Origin: Marinobacter santoriniensis NKSG1
Lineage (GTDB): Bacteria > Pseudomonadota > Gammaproteobacteria > Pseudomonadales > Oleiphilaceae
Length of the DNA stretch: 64,000 nt
Reading direction: 5' to 3'
Assembly: GCF_000347775.1 (NCBI RefSeq)
Contig: NZ_APAT01000023.1
Span: 43,752-107,751 of the forward strand
Every line of letters begins with the position of its first letter. The first letter of the stretch is position 1. The notes beneath the pieces are model-generated. The model was not told the DNA's origin and did no database searches. It saw only the letters and a list, made by a program, of their open reading frames with translations. The translations under genes and the position numbers were made by a program. Below, in pieces: positions 43,799-52,851 of this stretch.

Positions 43799-44596
43799 AT
43801 GAAAAGCCCTATGGTCAACCGCATCCTGATCACCAACGACGACGGCATCAACGCTCCCGGCATTGCGGTGCTGGAAGGGATCGCCCGTCGCCTGGCCGAG
43901 GAGGTCTGGATCGTGGCACCGGAGCACGATCGCAGCGGTGCCGGACAGAGTATCTCCATTCACAGCCCGCTTCGGGTCTACCGGTCCGGGGAGAAACGTT
44001 ACGCCCTGTCCGGGACACCGGCGGACTGCGTCCTCTATGCCTTGGCCGAGTGGTTCGGCGAGACGCCACCCGATCTGGTGCTGTCTGGCGTGAACTGTGG
44101 CGCCAATATCAGCGATTCGGTGCAGTACTCGGGCACTGTCGGGGCCGCGCTGAGTGCCCTGCACATGAACATTCCCGCCATTGCCCTGAGCCAGGCCTTC
44201 CTGAATCGGGAAGGGATTCACTGGTCACCGGTTCAGACTTACGGCGAAGCGGTTATCCGGCGTCTGTACCAGAGCGACCGGGTGCGGGCCTGGAATGTAA
44301 ATTTCCCGGCCTGCGACGCTGGAGAGATTTCCGAGGCGCGCTGGTGCCGGCAGTCCACCGGATCCATACAGCGGCCACGGCTGCTGGCCGGTCAGGACGC
44401 CCGCAGCCTGCCTTACTGGTGGCTGGGTTTTGAGCGCAGTTCCCGGCACATCGTGGCACCCGATGCCGACGTGACGGTGCTGAGGGAAAAGGCCATTGCC
44501 ATCACGCCATTACGACACGAAGACCCCCTGCCAGGGGGCACTGATACTTTCGACCTGGCCGCCGGCGCGGCCGACGCATCAAACCGGGGAGACTAA
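43799..44596 (+). CDS. surE: SurE-family 5'/3'-nucleotidase
   Basis: 265 residues. The metal site is ILITNDDGINAPG near residue 10 with EHDRSGAGQSIS and the family signature VLSGVNCGANISDSVQYSGTVGAA near 95-115, so the enzyme looks intact. SurE is a divalent-metal phosphatase acting on nucleoside monophosphates and, in some cases, short polyphosphate. It is usually found with pcm and rpoS; here it lies 14 bases after the APH-like kinase and five bases before a CoA ligase, so it is probably a pathway-specific paralogue. Dephosphorylation of a phospho-acyl intermediate is a guess. GGGAG precedes the ATG. Confidence 0.93.
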   Translation: MKSPMVNRILITNDDGINAPGIAVLEGIARRLAEEVWIVAPEHDRSGAGQSISIHSPLRVYRSGEKRYALSGTPADCVLYALAEWFGETPPDLVLSGVNCGANISDSVQYSGTVGAALSALHMNIPAIALSQAFLNREGIHWSPVQTYGEAVIRRLYQSDRVRAWNVNFPACDAGEISEARWCRQSTGSIQRPRLLAGQDARSLPYWWLGFERSSRHIVAPDADVTVLREKAIAITPLRHEDPLPGGTDTFDLAAGAADASNRGD

Positions 44597-44601
44597 TCAA
44601 C

Positions 44602-46266
44602 ATGTTCACACGCCATTACAACGTCTGGCCGAAGGAACTGCCCAAGACCATGACGCTGCCGGAGACCAGTGTGTATACCAACCTGGAGATCTCCGCCCGG
44701 CGCTATCCGGACCACACCGCCATCATTTTCTACGATGCGCCCATGAGCTATCGCCGGCTCAATGAGGAAGTGGAGGCGATGGCCGGGTATCTGCAGGCGC
44801 AGGGCGTCAAAAAGGGTGATCGGGTGCTGCTGTATATGCAGAACTCGCCCCAGTACGTCATTGGTTATTACGCCATCCTGCGTGCGGATGCGGTGGTGAT
44901 TCCGGTCAATCCGATGAACCGTCACGCGGAGCTGGAGCATTACATTGCCGACACCAGCGCCACCCTGTGTCTGGCGGGTCAGGAATTGGCCAGCTTCATC
45001 GTGCCCCTGATTGGCGAAACCAATCTGGAGCAGGTGGTGGTGGCCTCCTACAACACCTACATCAACCTGGAGACCGACCTGAACCTGCCGGCGGAAGTGG
45101 CGGCACCGGCCTGGTCGAAAGAGATTCCGGGCGTTGTCAGCTGGGACACCGCAATGGCGTCCGGGCATAGGCCCTCCGAACACACCGCACAGCCCGACGA
45201 TCTGGCGGTGATTCCCTACAGTTCAGGCACCACCGGCGCACCCAAGGGTTGCATGCACACCCACCGGTCGGTGATGGCGACGGCCCTGCACCGTGCGTTC
45301 TGGAACCTGAGTACCCCGGATACGGTCCAGCTGTCCACGCTGCCGTTCTTCCACGTGACCGGCATGACCGGGTCCATGAACAGCCCGATCTACAGCGGTT
45401 CCACCTCGGTGATCATGACCCGTTGGGACCGGACCACCGCTGCGAAGCTGATCGAACGTTACCAGGTTACCGGCTGGACCAACATTGTCACCATGGCGGT
45501 GGATTTCCTGTCCAACCCGGACATTGGCCAATACGACCTGACCAGCCTCAACACCATTGGCGGGGGTGGTGCTGCCATGCCGGAAGCCGTGGCAGAGAAA
45601 CTCAAGAGGATGACCGGCCTGGACTACATCGAGGGTTACGGACTGTCCGAGACCATGGCAGCCACCCACATCAACCCGCCCGACCATCCGAAGGCCCAGT
45701 GCCTCGGTATCCCGGTGTTTGACGTGGACTGCCGGATCATCGATGTGGACACGCTGGAGGAAAAAGGCCCCGGGGAAACCGGCGAGATCGTCTCCTGTGG
45801 TCCTCAGGTCACCCTCGGCTACTGGAATCGACCGGCCGAGACCGAGAAAGCGTTTGTGGAAATCGATGGCAAGCGGTTCTTCCGGACCGGTGATCTGGGG
45901 TATTACGACGAGGACGGCTATTTCTTCATGGTGGATCGGGTCAAGCGGATGATTAACGCCTCCGGCTTCAAGGTATGGCCTTCCGAGGTTGAAGGGCTGA
46001 TGTACCGCCATCCCGCCATCCATGAGGTATGCATTATTTCGGCACCGGATCCCAAGCGAGGAGAGACGGTGAAAGCCTGCATCGTGCTGACCCCGGAAGC
46101 GGACGGCACTACGGCCGAAGAGGACATCACCAGCTGGTGCAAAGAGCAGATGGCGGCCTACAAGGTGCCCACCATCATCGAATTCGTCGATGAGTTACCG
46201 AAGTCGCCCACCGGCAAGCTGATGTGGCGAGCCCTTCAGGAAGAGGAGTGGAAAAAACAGGCCTGA
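44602..46266 (+). CDS. Long-chain-type acyl-CoA ligase (AMP-forming)
   Basis: 554 residues of the ANL superfamily with the full set of motifs: IPYSSGTTGAPKGCMHTH near residue 212, YIEGYGLSETM near 345, RFFRTGDLGYYDEDGYFFMVDR (core FRTGDLG) near 430, and the acceptor Lys in PKSPTGKLMWRAL near the C-terminus. It converts a fatty or similar acid to its CoA thioester. GGAG precedes the ATG, five bases after surE, so it belongs to the same transcript. Being next to the ABC importer genes, it may activate the acid that they bring in. Confidence 0.92.
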   Translation: MFTRHYNVWPKELPKTMTLPETSVYTNLEISARRYPDHTAIIFYDAPMSYRRLNEEVEAMAGYLQAQGVKKGDRVLLYMQNSPQYVIGYYAILRADAVVIPVNPMNRHAELEHYIADTSATLCLAGQELASFIVPLIGETNLEQVVVASYNTYINLETDLNLPAEVAAPAWSKEIPGVVSWDTAMASGHRPSEHTAQPDDLAVIPYSSGTTGAPKGCMHTHRSVMATALHRAFWNLSTPDTVQLSTLPFFHVTGMTGSMNSPIYSGSTSVIMTRWDRTTAAKLIERYQVTGWTNIVTMAVDFLSNPDIGQYDLTSLNTIGGGGAAMPEAVAEKLKRMTGLDYIEGYGLSETMAATHINPPDHPKAQCLGIPVFDVDCRIIDVDTLEEKGPGETGEIVSCGPQVTLGYWNRPAETEKAFVEIDGKRFFRTGDLGYYDEDGYFFMVDRVKRMINASGFKVWPSEVEGLMYRHPAIHEVCIISAPDPKRGETVKACIVLTPEADGTTAEEDITSWCKEQMAAYKVPTIIEFVDELPKSPTGKLMWRALQEEEWKKQA

Positions 46267-46288
46267 ATAGTCACTAACCTAACAAAAA

Positions 46289-46332
46289 GTACGCAGAGCG
46301 AAACATAATTTTATTATGTTGACATGCGAAAC
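46289..46332 (+). promoter_or_regulatory. Promoter/operator region of the liv operon
   Basis: Three elements lie close together. GTACGC-AGA-GCGAAA (46289-46303) is a weaker match (four of six arm pairs) to the TTTCGC-NNN-GCGAAA palindrome. AACATAAT-TTT-ATTATGTT (46302-46320) is a perfect 19-base palindrome. TTGACA (46319-46324) is a perfect -35 hexamer, followed by another GCGAAAC half-site (46326-46332). I see no convincing -10 box at the right distance, so the promoter call is tentative. Confidence 0.4.
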
Positions 46333-46358
46333 GATCAGTGTAATTGTTTCAGGTAACG

Positions 46359-46382
46359 CCGCGGGGTGAGCCCGCCCCGCGG
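46359..46382 (+). promoter_or_regulatory. GC hairpin in the livH leader
   Basis: CCGCGGGG (46359-46366) pairs with CCCCGCGG (46375-46382) around an eight-base loop, followed by TTTAAA. It is 47 bases ahead of the livH start. It could terminate transcripts from the upstream CoA ligase gene or act in the liv leader; the T-run is too short for a confident terminator call. Confidence 0.35.
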
Positions 46383-46429
46383 TTTAAAGCCTCAAACCAT
46401 CCGATAACAACAAACACGGAGGGGCAGAT

Positions 46430-47293
46430 TTGAACCTTTTCTTCCAGCAAATTATCAACGGGTTGACCCTGGGCAGCATCTACGGTCTCGTAGCGCTCGG
46501 TCTCACCCTGGTCTACGGAATTCTGCACATTCCGAACTTTGCCCACGGCGCGCTCTACATGGTCGGGGCCTTCATGTCCTACTTCTTCATGGTGGACCTC
46601 GGGGTTCATTACTGGGTGGCCATGGCGGGCTCGGCTGCGGTGGTGGCCATCCTTGGCATCCTGTGCGAGCGTCTGGTGTTTCATCCATTGCGGAATTCAC
46701 CCCCGATACACGACAAGATCGCCGCTATCGGGGTGCTGCTTTTCCTGGAAGCCACTATCCAGATGTTCTGGGGCTCGGACTTCCGGCGCATGTCCTCGCC
46801 GTTCACCGGCATCATGAATTTTGACGGTCTGATCATCCCCGAGCAGCGCCTGCTGATCATTGTCGGCGCCTTTACCCTGGTGATCGGTCTGCAGCTGTTC
46901 CTGCGCAAGACCATGACCGGCGCCACCATCATCGCCATGGCCCAGAGCCGGGAAGGGGCGTTCCTGGTAGGGATCGACTCCAACCGGGTGGCCATGATGA
47001 CCTTTGGCATCTCTGGCGCGCTGGCAGCGGTCGCAGCCAGCCTCTATGCGCCCATCAACCTGGTCTACCCGGCCATGGGGCACCTGGTCATCATGAAAGC
47101 CTTCGTGATCATCATCCTCGGTGGTATGGGCAGTGTGCCCGGAGCCATCGTCGGCGGCATGATCATCGGTTTCGCCGAGGCATTCGGTGGCTTCTATATC
47201 TCCACGGCCTATAAGGACATCATCGCCTTCGGTCTGCTGGTTCTGATTCTGTCTGCTCGCCCACAGGGGCTGTTTGCGAAGGGGGCGCACTGA
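46430..47293 (+). CDS. livH: Branched-chain amino acid-type ABC permease LivH
   Basis: 287 residues with eight or so membrane helices. [23 protein letters not shown] near residue 8 and [12 protein letters not shown] near 38 are hallmarks of LivH, as is [16 protein letters not shown] near 225, the ATPase-docking region. With LivM it forms the channel. The start is TTG at 46430, which has GGAGGGG five bases upstream. The family also carries hydrophobic acids, amides and urea, so the substrate need not be an amino acid. First gene of livHMGF plus the binding-protein gene. Confidence 0.93.
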   Translation: MNLFFQQIINGLTLGSIYGLVALGLTLVYGILHIPNFAHGALYMVGAFMSYFFMVDLGVHYWVAMAGSAAVVAILGILCERLVFHPLRNSPPIHDKIAAIGVLLFLEATIQMFWGSDFRRMSSPFTGIMNFDGLIIPEQRLLIIVGAFTLVIGLQLFLRKTMTGATIIAMAQSREGAFLVGIDSNRVAMMTFGISGALAAVAASLYAPINLVYPAMGHLVIMKAFVIIILGGMGSVPGAIVGGMIIGFAEAFGGFYISTAYKDIIAFGLLVLILSARPQGLFAKGAH

Positions 47294-47295
47294 CC

Positions 47296-48330
47296 ATGTT
47301 GTTCAAACTCGGAAGTCTGTTCATGAAGCCCGGTGCCAAGATGGCACTGCTGGCCCTGGCCATCGTGTTTCCCGCCCTGGCCAGCAACGAGTACCAGGTG
47401 TACGTGATGGCCTCCGCCTTCGTCTGGGCGATTGCCGTCTACGGCCTGAATATCATCACCGGTTACTGCGGCCAGCTGAACCTGGCCCATGGCGGCTTCT
47501 TTGCCATCGGTGCCTACACCCTGGGCCTGCTGACCTCGGATGCAGGCTGGAGTTTCTGGCCGGCGTTTGTGGCGGCCCTGCTGGTGACGGCGGTGCTCGG
47601 CTTCCTCGTGGGTGTCGTGTCACTCCGCCTGAAGGAACACTACTTTGCCATCTTCACCCTGTGTGTCGGCTTCATCATTTACCTGTTGATGGACAAGTGG
47701 GAAGAACTCACCCATGGGCCGGTGGGTGTGCGGGATATCGCCGCACCCTATGGGTTCGGAGTGGTCGACTTCACCGAAACCACACCCTTCTATTACCTGG
47801 TACTGGCGTTCCTGGTGTTTTCCATCTGGTTCATGGGACGTCTTTCCCGTTCCCTGCTGGGGCGCACCTTCATTGCTATCCGCAATGGTGACGAACTGGC
47901 CCAGTCGCTCGGCATCAATCTGATGCGCAACAAGGTGCTGGCGTTTGTTCTGTCCACCACCTACGCCGGCCTGGCCGGTGCCCTCTACGCGGGTATGGTG
48001 CGGTTCATCGGGCCGGAAGAGGCCAACATTATTCATACGTTCGACATGATTACCTACCTGCTGGTGGGTGGCATCGGCACCCTGACCGGGCCGCTGCTGG
48101 GCACCATCAGTATTGTCTGGATTACCCAGTCCCTGCAGTTCCTCGAGGAGTACCGGATGATCCTGTTCGGCCCACTGCTGGTGGTGCTGGTTATCTTCTT
48201 CCCGAGGGGCATTAACGGCCAGTTCCTGACCTGGATGCACCACAAGGCCCAGACCCTGTCACCGGCCAAAAAGAAAAAATCGAGCAAGGTCCAGACCGCC
48301 ACTTCCGGGGAGGTGAAGAACAATGCTTAA
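47296..48330 (+). CDS. livM: Branched-chain amino acid-type ABC permease LivM
   Basis: 344 residues with about nine or ten helices. NIITGYCGQLNLAHGGFFAIGAYT near residue 52 and YLLVGGIGTLTGPLLG near 255 identify LivM. A Lys-rich C-terminal tail (KKKKSSK) follows the last helix. It starts two bases after livH and overlaps livG by eight bases, so the operon is tightly coupled. Confidence 0.93.
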   Translation: MLFKLGSLFMKPGAKMALLALAIVFPALASNEYQVYVMASAFVWAIAVYGLNIITGYCGQLNLAHGGFFAIGAYTLGLLTSDAGWSFWPAFVAALLVTAVLGFLVGVVSLRLKEHYFAIFTLCVGFIIYLLMDKWEELTHGPVGVRDIAAPYGFGVVDFTETTPFYYLVLAFLVFSIWFMGRLSRSLLGRTFIAIRNGDELAQSLGINLMRNKVLAFVLSTTYAGLAGALYAGMVRFIGPEEANIIHTFDMITYLLVGGIGTLTGPLLGTISIVWITQSLQFLEEYRMILFGPLLVVLVIFFPRGINGQFLTWMHHKAQTLSPAKKKKSSKVQTATSGEVKNNA

Positions 48331-49090
48331 AGTGGAACACCTGACCAAGATGTTTGGCGGCCTCGCGGCGGTCAACGACGTGTCCGTCGATTTCGAGGCG
48401 GGCAAGATCAACGCCATTATCGGCCCCAATGGGGCAGGCAAGAGCACGTTTTTCAACCTGATCTCCGGCCTGCACCAGCCCACCTCCGGACGCATTCTGC
48501 TGGATGGGACGGATGTCACCAATATGCCGTCGGACAAGGTGGCTCGCCTGGGGGTTGGCCGCACCTTCCAGACCACGAACCTGTTTGAACAGGCCTCGGT
48601 GCTGGACAACCTGATCGTCGGCCATCGTCTGCGCACCAAATCCGGCCTCTGGGACGTGCTGATCAACAGCAAACGCCTGCAGCGTGAAGAAAAGGCGGCA
48701 CGGGACAAGGCGATGGAAGCGCTGGATTTTGTCGGTCTGACTCATGTTGCCGGCCAGTTCATCGCGGATATTACCCAGGAAGAACGCAAGCGAGTGGCCT
48801 TTGCCCTGGCGCTGGCGACCGATCCGAAAATCGTCCTGCTGGATGAGCCGGCGGCGGGCGTGAACCCGGAGGAAACCCAGGGATTTGCCGAACTCATGCG
48901 CAAGATGGTCGACAACGGCCTGACGGTCTGTCTGATCGAGCACAAGATGGACATGATCATGAGCCTCGCAGACAAGATCATGGTGCTGGATCACGGCGAA
49001 AAAATTGCCGAGGGCACCCCGGAAGAGGTCCGCAATAACCCGGTTGTGATCGAAGCCTACCTGGGAGGTGACGAAGATGCTGCAGCTTGA
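48323..49090 (+). CDS. livG: ABC importer ATPase LivG
   Basis: 255 residues. Walker A is GPNGAGKST near residue 34, Walker B is [12 protein letters not shown] near 170, and the switch His is in LIEHKMD. The signature motif is unusual: where LSxGxQ is expected the sequence reads [16 protein letters not shown], so the LSGGQ Gly residues are missing. The rest, including the long LivG-type insert, is normal. ATP hydrolysis may rely on the partner LivF. GGAGG precedes the ATG at 48323. It overlaps livM by eight bases and livF by fourteen. Confidence 0.9.
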   Translation: MLKVEHLTKMFGGLAAVNDVSVDFEAGKINAIIGPNGAGKSTFFNLISGLHQPTSGRILLDGTDVTNMPSDKVARLGVGRTFQTTNLFEQASVLDNLIVGHRLRTKSGLWDVLINSKRLQREEKAARDKAMEALDFVGLTHVAGQFIADITQEERKRVAFALALATDPKIVLLDEPAAGVNPEETQGFAELMRKMVDNGLTVCLIEHKMDMIMSLADKIMVLDHGEKIAEGTPEEVRNNPVVIEAYLGGDEDAAA

Positions 49091-49784
49091 GAATCTCGAT
49101 GTCTGCTACGGCAGCTTCAAGGCCCTGTCCGACATCAACATGACCGTCGATACCGGCGAACTGGTGGTTTTGCTCGGGGCCAACGGTGCCGGCAAATCCA
49201 CCCTGTTTAACGCCATCAGCGGATTGATCAAACCGGCCGCCGGCGATATCCGTTTCGAAGACAAACACCTGAACGGCATGAAGCCCAACGCGGTGGTCTC
49301 TTCGGGCGTGGTGCAGTGTGCCGAGGGCCGCAAGCTGTTTCCCCAGATGAGTGTCCACCAGAACCTGATGATGGGGGCCTATGTCCACCGGCGGGATCGG
49401 GATGGTAACAAGAAGCGCCTGAACGAGGTGCTGGAGTTGTTTCCGATCCTGGAAGACAAGGCGGGGCAGCCGGCGGGATCGCTGTCCGGTGGTCAGCAGC
49501 AGATGGTCGCCATCGGCCGGGCGATGATGAGTCGGCCGCGTCTGCTGATGCTGGACGAGCCCTCTCTGGGCCTTGCACCGCTGGTGGTCAAGCAGATGTT
49601 TGAAACCATTCAACAGATTAACAGCCTGGGCACCACGGTGCTTCTGGCTGAGCAGAATGCCTTTGCGGCCCTGAAGATCGCTCACCGGGCCTACGTCATG
49701 GAGAACGGACGCCTGGTGATGGAAGGCGATCGGGAAGCCATGCTGGGCAATGAAGAGGTACGCAAAGCATACATCGGGGCCTGA
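49077..49784 (+). CDS. livF: ABC importer ATPase LivF
   Basis: 235 residues. Walker [10 protein letters not shown] near residue 33, an intact signature [15 protein letters not shown] near 134, Walker [14 protein letters not shown] and AEQN replacing the usual switch His region, as in other LivF proteins. It pairs with LivG to power the importer. The ATG at 49077 has GGAGG eight bases upstream, better than the in-frame GTG at 49068. It is followed after 50 bases by the binding-protein gene. Confidence 0.93.
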   Translation: MLQLENLDVCYGSFKALSDINMTVDTGELVVLLGANGAGKSTLFNAISGLIKPAAGDIRFEDKHLNGMKPNAVVSSGVVQCAEGRKLFPQMSVHQNLMMGAYVHRRDRDGNKKRLNEVLELFPILEDKAGQPAGSLSGGQQQMVAIGRAMMSRPRLLMLDEPSLGLAPLVVKQMFETIQQINSLGTTVLLAEQNAFAALKIAHRAYVMENGRLVMEGDREAMLGNEEVRKAYIGA

Positions 49785-49834
49785 CGAGTCCCGGACACTG
49801 AGCAACGACGAGCGCAACAAACCAGGAGAAAACA

Positions 49835-50983
49835 ATGAGAATAGTAAAAAAACTGGGTCAGGCAGTCGCGACGGCAACACTGGGCATGACCATTGCCACA
49901 GGTGCTATGGCGGGTGAAGTCACCATCGGTTTCACCGGTCCGCTGAGCGGCGGCGCCGCCCTGTACGGGGAGAACACCCTGTCCGGCCTGCGTATGGCCG
50001 CAGACGAGATCAACGCCGCTGGCGGATTCGATCTCAACGGCGAGAAAACCACCATCAACGTGGTTGCCCTCGACGACCGGTACTCTCCCGCACAGGCCGC
50101 CACCAATGCCAAGCGTCTGAAGCAGGAAAACAACGCGCCGGTGATCTTTGTCCCGCATTCCGGCGGCGTGTTTGCGCTGCAGGAATTCAACGTAAAAGAC
50201 GATTTCCTGGTCATGGCCTACACCAGCGTACCCACCGTTACCAAGAAGGGTAACCCGCTGACGGTCCGCATTCCGCCGACGTTCGACAGCTACATGGACC
50301 CGTTCACCAGCTATGCGCTGGAGCACGAAGGCAAGAAACTGGGCATGGCCGGTGCCACCCACGAATACGCCAAGATCTGGGCGTCCATGATCAAGAAAGA
50401 GTGGCTGGCCAAGGGGGGCGAAGTCGTCTCCGAGAACCCGATGGACTACAACAAGTCTGCCGACTTCTTCACCGGCGTCAGCCGGGTACTGGCTGAAAAG
50501 CCGGACGTGATGTTCGTAGGCGGTGCTTCCGAGCCGACCGGTCTGGTGGTTCAGCAGGCGCGCCAGATGGGCTTCCAGGGCGGCTTTATCATCATGGACC
50601 AGGCCAAGATTGACGAAGTGTCCAAGGTTGCCGGCGGTCTGGATATGCTGAATGGCGCCGTGGGCGTGGTTCCGCTGAGCGCGTTCGAAGACGAGGCGGC
50701 CCAGAGCTTCATCAAGCGCTACGAGGAGAAGTTCGACCGTACCCCGGGTTCCGAGGCTGCGTACAACTACCTGGCCCTGAACGCCATTGTGACCGCGATG
50801 GACGAAACCGAGTCCACCGATCCGAAGACCATCCGTGCAGCCCTGGGCGATGCGCTCAAGAGCATGCCGGCGATGAAGCGTCCGTACGACGTCACCGACG
50901 TGACCAAGGACGGCGGCTTTGTCTCCACGCCTGACATGGCCGTGGTCGAAGACGGCAAGATCAAGATGGTACCGATGCAGTAA
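49835..50983 (+). CDS. Liv-type periplasmic substrate-binding protein
   Basis: 382 residues: signal peptide (core AVATATLGMTIATGAMAG) and a type I periplasmic binding domain of the LivK/amide-binding family. It begins VTIGFTGPLSGGAALYGEN and has NVVALDDRYSPAQAATNAKRL near residue 72 and PHSGGVFALQEF near 107. It captures the solute for LivHMGF. The ligand is unknown; in this setting an aromatic, branched or medium-chain acid is as likely as leucine. AGGAG precedes the ATG, and a clear terminator follows. Confidence 0.92.
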   Translation: MRIVKKLGQAVATATLGMTIATGAMAGEVTIGFTGPLSGGAALYGENTLSGLRMAADEINAAGGFDLNGEKTTINVVALDDRYSPAQAATNAKRLKQENNAPVIFVPHSGGVFALQEFNVKDDFLVMAYTSVPTVTKKGNPLTVRIPPTFDSYMDPFTSYALEHEGKKLGMAGATHEYAKIWASMIKKEWLAKGGEVVSENPMDYNKSADFFTGVSRVLAEKPDVMFVGGASEPTGLVVQQARQMGFQGGFIIMDQAKIDEVSKVAGGLDMLNGAVGVVPLSAFEDEAAQSFIKRYEEKFDRTPGSEAAYNYLALNAIVTAMDETESTDPKTIRAALGDALKSMPAMKRPYDVTDVTKDGGFVSTPDMAVVEDGKIKMVPMQ

Positions 50984-51001
50984 ACCGGCCATCTGACCAT
51001 G

Positions 51002-51032
51002 GGGGCAGGCCAGCGATGGCTTGCCCCTTTTT
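51002..51032 (+). terminator. Rho-independent terminator of the liv operon
   Basis: An 11-base-pair stem (51002-51012 with 51017-51027, one G-T wobble) closed by a GCGA tetraloop and followed by five Ts. It begins 18 bases after the binding-protein gene. Confidence 0.92.
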
Positions 51033-51078
51033 GTTCGTATCGACCAGATGAACGCGGGAGCCGAACAGAGGAGGCACC

Positions 51079-51861
51079 ATGAAACTGAAAGATTCGGTCG
51101 CGGTCATTACCGGTTCCTCGTCGGGAATTGGTGCCGCGATAGCAACGGTATTCGCCCAGTACGGCTGCCACGTGGTGATCACCTACAGCCGCAATGAAGC
51201 CGGCGCGCGATCGGTGGCCGAAACCTGTGAACGGGAGGGAGTGAGGACTCTCATGTGTCAGGCCGACGTGGCCAACGACGATGACTGCCGACGATTGGTT
51301 GACCAAACCATGGCGGCCTTTGGCCGACTTGATATCCTGATCAACAATGCGGGTACCACAAAGTTCTGTCCGCACGGGGATCTGGAGGGGCTGGACCAGC
51401 AGGATTTTCTCGATCTGTATGCCGTGAACACCGTGGGGCCGTTTCAGATGACCCGGGCTGCAGAGAAAGCCTTGCGAGCCAATGGCTCCGGTCACATCAT
51501 TAACATGGCCTCGGTCGCAGGCCTGGCCGGTGTGGGCAGTTCGATCGCCTATGCCGCCTCCAAGGGCGCGCTGATCACCATGACGCGCTCACTGGCACGG
51601 GTCATGGGCCCGGAGGTCCGGGTCAATGCCGTGTGTCCCGGATTTGTCCAGGGAGAGTGGTTGAAACAGGGGTTGGGCGAGGCCCGGTACCAGACCATGC
51701 TGGAAAAATACGAGGCGGCTGCTCCGCTGAAAAGGACCGCGTCCCCGGAAACGGTGGCGGACGTGTGCCTTGGATTGATCATCGGTGGCGATCTTACCAC
51801 CGGTGAAACCGTATTGATTGATGGCGGCGCCCATCTCGGAACGGCGCCACTGCGCCGATAA
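51079..51861 (+). CDS. SDR-family dehydrogenase
   Basis: 260 residues. The cofactor loop is TGSSSGIGAAI near residue 12, followed by TYSRNEAG at the second strand, suggesting NADP. NNAGT lies near 90, and the catalytic Ser-Tyr-Lys is in MASVAG and AYAASKGA near 140-160. It resembles FabG-like ketoacyl reductases. GAGGAGG precedes the ATG at 51079. It lies 34 bases before the ketopantoate-reductase-like gene on the same strand, downstream of the liv terminator, so these two form a separate unit. Confidence 0.9.
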   Translation: MKLKDSVAVITGSSSGIGAAIATVFAQYGCHVVITYSRNEAGARSVAETCEREGVRTLMCQADVANDDDCRRLVDQTMAAFGRLDILINNAGTTKFCPHGDLEGLDQQDFLDLYAVNTVGPFQMTRAAEKALRANGSGHIINMASVAGLAGVGSSIAYAASKGALITMTRSLARVMGPEVRVNAVCPGFVQGEWLKQGLGEARYQTMLEKYEAAAPLKRTASPETVADVCLGLIIGGDLTTGETVLIDGGAHLGTAPLRR

Positions 51862-51895
51862 TCCATCACTATCCCTGAAGAGGAATTTCCGGAAC

Positions 51896-52831
51896 ATGAG
51901 TGAAAAACCAAGCATTCTGATTGTTGGCGCCGGTGCCATTGGCAGCTTTTACGGCGCCATTCTGAAAAAGGCCGGCTGTTCTGTGAGCACGGTGCTGCGC
52001 TCCGAATACGATGTGGTGAAAGAGCAGGGTATCCGTATCAGTAGCTCCCTTGGCGACCTGTCATACCGACCGGATCACGTCTATCGGGATGGTGAAACGC
52101 CCGAAGACTATCCGGACTACCTGATCCTGTGCGTGAAGGTACTTCCGGGCGTGGATCGTGTTGCCCTGGTCAAACCCTGGATGGGGCCGTCCACCCGGTT
52201 GGTACTGATCGAGAACGGTCTGGATATCGAGCGGGAACTGGCGGACGCCTACCCGGACCATCCGCTGATCAGCTGCCTCGCCTTTATTGCAGCCAGCCGG
52301 ACCGAACCCGGTGTGGTGGAGCACAAGGCCTATGGCAAACTGGTTATGGGACGTTATCCGGAAGGGATTGATGACCACTGTCGGGAATTGTCGGATTTGT
52401 TCCAGGCGGGCGGCATCGGGATTGACCTGACGGAGCAGGTGGTCGGCGAACGCTGGCGCAAATGCCTGTGGAATACCCCGTTCAACCCCCTGTCGGTCAT
52501 TGCCAACGGCGCCGATACCCGAACCATTCTGGATGCCGAAGGCGGTGAGGCCCTGATCCGCGCCATGATCCGGGAGGTGATGGCGGTCGCCGAGGCCGAA
52601 GGCTATCCGATGGATGAGAAGCTGATTGATCTGAACATCGAGGGCACGCGGAAGATGCCGCCCTACAAGAACAGTATGGCACTGGACTACCTGAACGGAC
52701 GGCCGATCGAGCGGGATGCCGTACTGGGCAACGTGGTGACGATTGCCGAGCGCCACGGCATTCCGGTGCCCCACCTCAACACCGTTCTGGTGACCCTCCG
52801 CATGCGTGCCAAACTGGCCGGCGAGGACTAG
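51896..52831 (+). CDS. Ketopantoate reductase (ApbA/PanE) family protein
   Basis: 311 residues. ILIVGAGAIGSFYGAILKKAG near residue 7 is the Rossmann motif, and LCVKVLPGVD with LIENGLDIERELADA follows the family pattern; the C-terminal helical domain has KCLWNTPFNPLSVIANG and the Lys-rich catalytic region. True PanE reduces 2-dehydropantoate for CoA synthesis, but catabolic clusters often carry paralogues for other 2-oxo acids. Given the setting, a paralogue is more likely than the housekeeping enzyme, so I give no symbol. GGAA precedes the ATG at 51896. Confidence 0.88.
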   Translation: MSEKPSILIVGAGAIGSFYGAILKKAGCSVSTVLRSEYDVVKEQGIRISSSLGDLSYRPDHVYRDGETPEDYPDYLILCVKVLPGVDRVALVKPWMGPSTRLVLIENGLDIERELADAYPDHPLISCLAFIAASRTEPGVVEHKAYGKLVMGRYPEGIDDHCRELSDLFQAGGIGIDLTEQVVGERWRKCLWNTPFNPLSVIANGADTRTILDAEGGEALIRAMIREVMAVAEAEGYPMDEKLIDLNIEGTRKMPPYKNSMALDYLNGRPIERDAVLGNVVTIAERHGIPVPHLNTVLVTLRMRAKLAGED

Positions 52832-52851
52832 CTCCCACCGGCCCGGGAGCC

